Shown here: positions 61,162 to 64,000 of the stretch, one piece after another
Numbering within the stretch: the stretch's first letter is position 1
How the letters are laid out: each line of letters opens with the position of its first letter
DNA from: Geoanaerobacter pelophilus
GTDB taxonomy: Bacteria; Desulfobacterota; Desulfuromonadia; Geobacterales; DSM-12255
DNA: 64,000 nt
Assembly (NCBI RefSeq): GCF_018476885.1
Contig: NZ_JAHCVJ010000010.1
Span: 1 to 64,000, forward strand
Reading direction: 5' to 3'
Translations under genes and position numbers: made by a program
The notes under the pieces: model-generated
Told to the model about the DNA's origin: nothing
What the model saw: the letters and a program-made list of their open reading frames with translations, nothing else
Databases searched by the model: none

Positions 61162-63393
61162 ATGCAATCAGCTAACTCCTTTAATCGAAACTCTGTTTAC
61201 GCCTCTTTGGCGTTTACCCTGCTTTTTTGCATGCTGACCCTTCCCCTGCTAAGGCAGACGGTGGCACCTGTCTGGGATGCCTTGGATTTGGTCTATCCTT
61301 CGTTCTGCTATCTTGCTGAATCTTTGCGGGATGGCCGGCTCCCTCTTTGGGACCCTTTTACCAACTGTGGCGATCCTTTTCACTCAGATCCTAACCGGCT
61401 GACCTTAAGTCCAATTGCGCAACTCTTTGCGCTACTCTTTGCAAAGCCTTCCGCCGGCTTCACTGCCTACTGGCTTACCCATTGGTGGCTCGGGGGCATC
61501 GGCATGCTTTGGCTTGCCCGCATTTTTGGTGCAGAGGCCATCGGTGCTGTTGCCGCTGCATTTTGTTATGCTTTTTCAGGATTTTTTGTCGGCCACGCCG
61601 AGCACACCACCTTTATTGTAATTGCCGCGTGGTTTCCCTGGATAATCGGCCTAGCGGAACTGTCGGTGGTGCGCAAGAGAATTTCATATGCACTTCTGGC
61701 TGGAGCGGCTTTTGGTTTCTGTGCCATAGACGGTGGTTATCCCGGCTTGATAGCTATGACCGGAGTAGCTCTGGCCTTCTGGCTTCTTATTCATCATCTG
61801 GTACCATCAACAACAGGGAGAGTAGATTCTCAATTCACGATAATAAAATGGATCTTGTTGACGTTGATGGTTGTGGGGGCACTTCTGGTAATGGTTTGGG
61901 CCCCCTACCTCAATGCTTTTTTCGTAGAAGGCGCCGGCTTCACGGATCGGGTATCGTCGCTTGACTCCAATGCTGCTATTTATGGTAACCCCTTCACTCC
62001 GAAGGCCCTGTTGTCACTGTTGTTTCCCTTTTCTACAATCCTGTTTTCAAATGTCACCAACCTTTTCAACGGAGCAAACTGGATGGGGGCCGATCTGTCC
62101 ATGACCAATGCCTATCTTGGCATTATCGGCATTCCCCTTGCCTGGATTTGGCTGCGGAGGGAAGGAGATGGCAAAAAAAATCTCTGGCTGGCCATTTTCG
62201 CAGGAGTAATGTTTCTTATTTCCATGGGTGGCTACGGAGGAATAAGGACTGTCCTATTTTACCTGGTGCCGCCTACTCGATTCATGCAATACAATGCCGC
62301 ATTTCGCCTCTTCTGGATCCTCCCCCTTTGCCTTGCTGCCGGTTTGGGGGTTACGCAATTAACCAGGGATCCGGGATCAAGAAAGGTATTCCTGAAGGCT
62401 CTGATGCTCTGGCTGGGGCTATCGGCAGCGGTTGCCGCTGTTGTTGGCTGGTTCCCTTACAGCAAAGGCTTTCCGCCTGCAGACTATTTGCCGCGACTGC
62501 TTATGCCCGGCATTGTCGTTCTGCCATTGGCCCTTGGCGTTGTCTGGTTCTGGACACGGAACCGGTCACCACTTATGGACCGGATGTTTCCTTTGATGCT
62601 TGCCGGGCTGGTAGTGTGCGATCTGGGAGAACATCTCTATGTCAACAGCTTTACGGTGTGGAGTAGAGAGAATGCGGCAATTGTGCAACAACTCGAAACC
62701 AACCTCAATAAAAGAGGCCTGACCTCTCCGGGGGAGCCTCCCTCCAGAAGTGCGGAACGGCCGACAGGAAACACCAACTCCCAACAACTTACCAAGATAC
62801 CGGTTGTCTCTGGCTACATGCCTTATCACGCATTCAATTTTAACGAAACCCTTGTCAAAAGCAGGTTCATTGAGGTTTTGACCGCTCCTTACCGGTTCTG
62901 GTTGTCTCCCGGTGCGGAGCCTGTGCCGAGCAGGGAGCAGGCGCTGGCAGTTTTAACTCAAAGCGGGCTATCATCTCCAATCCCGGTATTTGTTGAAAAG
63001 AGGACCCAGTTGCCCTCTTCCCGGGTTGTGCCTGGGAGTTATGGCATTGCCCGAATTACCAGTTATGCCCCGGAAGAGGTGAAGCTTACAGCCTTTGTTC
63101 CGGGCAGCGCAGGGGCGATCCTTGCCAGCACCGAAAGGTATGCACCTGGATGGAAGGTATGGATTGATGGGCGGCAGGAAGAATCACTGCGAATTAATTT
63201 ATATTTCCGTGGGGTTCGGGTCCCTCCGGGGGAGCACTCAGTTGTTTGGAGATATCAGCCCGCTAGGTGGGTACCGCTGGTTGTTGCCGGCTACGCGACA
63301 ATACTCTTGTCTGTTATTGTGGCCACTTTATTGCTAAAGCGTGATAATATCAACGCGCGGCAGCGCCTGAAGAAAAGCGGACCTTTTCAGTGA
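61162..63393 (+). CDS. YfhO-like polytopic membrane protein
   Basis: The protein is 743 residues with about twelve hydrophobic segments over the first 530. The first loop has LVYPSFCYLAESLRDGRLPL followed by WDPFTNCGDP, the landmark of YfhO/GT-C-like proteins. The C-terminal 200 residues are a periplasmic domain ending in a final helix (YATILLSVIVATLLL). Such proteins are thought to transfer lipid-linked sugars in envelope glycosylation. The next gene starts within its stop codon (GTGA). Confidence 0.75.
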   Translation: MQSANSFNRNSVYASLAFTLLFCMLTLPLLRQTVAPVWDALDLVYPSFCYLAESLRDGRLPLWDPFTNCGDPFHSDPNRLTLSPIAQLFALLFAKPSAGFTAYWLTHWWLGGIGMLWLARIFGAEAIGAVAAAFCYAFSGFFVGHAEHTTFIVIAAWFPWIIGLAELSVVRKRISYALLAGAAFGFCAIDGGYPGLIAMTGVALAFWLLIHHLVPSTTGRVDSQFTIIKWILLTLMVVGALLVMVWAPYLNAFFVEGAGFTDRVSSLDSNAAIYGNPFTPKALLSLLFPFSTILFSNVTNLFNGANWMGADLSMTNAYLGIIGIPLAWIWLRREGDGKKNLWLAIFAGVMFLISMGGYGGIRTVLFYLVPPTRFMQYNAAFRLFWILPLCLAAGLGVTQLTRDPGSRKVFLKALMLWLGLSAAVAAVVGWFPYSKGFPPADYLPRLLMPGIVVLPLALGVVWFWTRNRSPLMDRMFPLMLAGLVVCDLGEHLYVNSFTVWSRENAAIVQQLETNLNKRGLTSPGEPPSRSAERPTGNTNSQQLTKIPVVSGYMPYHAFNFNETLVKSRFIEVLTAPYRFWLSPGAEPVPSREQALAVLTQSGLSSPIPVFVEKRTQLPSSRVVPGSYGIARITSYAPEEVKLTAFVPGSAGAILASTERYAPGWKVWIDGRQEESLRINLYFRGVRVPPGEHSVVWRYQPARWVPLVVAGYATILLSVIVATLLLKRDNINARQRLKKSGPFQ

Positions 63394-64000
63394 AACTATC
63401 AGTTTGCATGGCAACCCGGAACGGTGAGCGGTTCATCGGCAGGCAACTGTCGTCGATCCTCATGCAGCTTGGCCATGATGATGAAATAGTCATCTCGGAT
63501 GATTCTTCCACCGATCGGACCATTGATATCATCCTGAGTTATGCAGACCCCAGAATCCATCTTCTTAGAGGGAATACCTTTTTCAGCCCGGTTTTCAATT
63601 TTGAAAACGCTTTGAGGCACGCATCGGGCGATGTTATTGCCCTGTCGGACCAGGACGATGTTTGGCTGCCGAATAAGGTGTCGGTAATTCACCGCCTGTT
63701 TGAGAATCGGCCTTCGCCTGTTTACTTGGTGGTGATGGACGGCTCGGTCATTGATGAGACCGATAACGAGATTGCGCCCTCAATATTCGGGAGCCTCCGG
63801 CGACCAGGCCGCGGTATAGCACGGAATATTTTCGATAACAGTTACATTGGGTGTTGTATGGCCTTTTCGCGGGAGCTGCTGCCTATTGCCCTACCTTTCC
63901 CTGGGAAAATTCCGATGCATGATATGTGGCTGGGGATTTTAGCAGAAGTATTCGGCGTGACAGCTTTCGTCAGCGACAAAACAGTTTGCTACCGTAAACA
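63390..64000 (+). CDS. GT2 family glycosyltransferase (3' end cut by the window)
   Basis: GTG 63390 overlaps the previous stop by four bases; the frame is open to the window end (over 200 residues). It starts MKLSVCMATRNGERFIGRQL, with VISDDSSTDRT and the metal-site ALSDQDDVWLPNK. These are GT2 enzymes of the rhamnosyltransferase type. The overlap couples it to the YfhO-like gene. Confidence 0.85.
   Translation, partial: MKLSVCMATRNGERFIGRQLSSILMQLGHDDEIVISDDSSTDRTIDIILSYADPRIHLLRGNTFFSPVFNFENALRHASGDVIALSDQDDVWLPNKVSVIHRLFENRPSPVYLVVMDGSVIDETDNEIAPSIFGSLRRPGRGIARNIFDNSYIGCCMAFSRELLPIALPFPGKIPMHDMWLGILAEVFGVTAFVSDKTVCYRK

Overview
The window looks like a chromosomal segment of a Gram-negative, Geobacter-like bacterium (Geobacterales/Desulfuromonadia). 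The basis is the style of the genes: FapA/DUF342, HDOD and hybrid-kinase signalling, a multi-[4Fe-4S] NapH-like protein, methylmalonyl-CoA decarboxylase, lipid A acyl and aminoarabinose enzymes, and a topA-dprA-trmFO-maf order recalled from that group. This placement comes from recognising families, not from a search. Most of the window is GC-rich housekeeping DNA. The left edge, the 43-52 kb island and parts of 53-61 kb look visibly more AT-rich.

Layout. 1-2.9 kb: an accessory edge with a TIR protein carrying tandem repeats, a KAP P-loop NTPase, a decayed RAYT (IS200-like) transposase between inverted repeats, and a fragment of a VIT-family gene. 2.9-9.7 kb: a TPR membrane protein, a NapH/NapG-like ferredoxin, methylmalonyl-CoA decarboxylase and an EF-G paralogue. 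9.7-15.1 kb: an overlapping signalling operon (HD-GYP N-terminal-like protein, HDOD, hybrid kinase, FapA, CheY-like). 15.1-25.3 kb: a long minus-strand cluster (hydrolase, carbonic anhydrase, YkgJ, YggS, Maf, TrmFO, TopA, DprA, LysM, CpoB-like). 25.4-38.7 kb: a U32 hydroxylase/peptidase, a lipid A acyltransferase, a nearly complete aminoarabinose (arn) pathway with ArnA divided into two genes, then DUF4911, TldD and a diguanylate cyclase. 38.8-42.8 kb: an acyl-CoA ligase, a second TPR membrane protein and a cyclophilin.

43.0-52.0 kb is a sharply bounded integrated element of about 8.95 kb. A tyrosine integrase sits next to tRNA-Thr(CGT), and a 21-bp copy of the tRNA 3' end marks the far boundary at 51959-51979; the probable original tRNA terminator now lies beyond it. 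Inside are a serine recombinase, two ribbon-helix-helix (RHH)-like proteins with palindromic operator arrays (one is five copies of TTACGCGTAA at 22-bp phase), a perfect consensus sigma-70 promoter with no gene in front of it, and a leftward operon of small unknown proteins headed by a small HUH-endonuclease-like (rolling-circle) protein. Three of these proteins appear to share one recurring beta-rich motif. No capsid, ATPase, terminase or known phage morphogenesis gene is recognisable, so the best description is an integrated rolling-circle plasmid-like or phage-satellite-like element. It is the most novel part of the window.

52.2-64.0 kb: a small cysteine-rich protein with a sigma-54-like site, a secreted charged protein, then a cell-surface polysaccharide cluster: two large glycosyltransferase fusions sharing the same C-terminal domain, a GT8-like enzyme, a radical SAM/SPASM enzyme, a glycosyltransferase remnant, a YfhO-like membrane protein and a GT2 enzyme cut by the window end.
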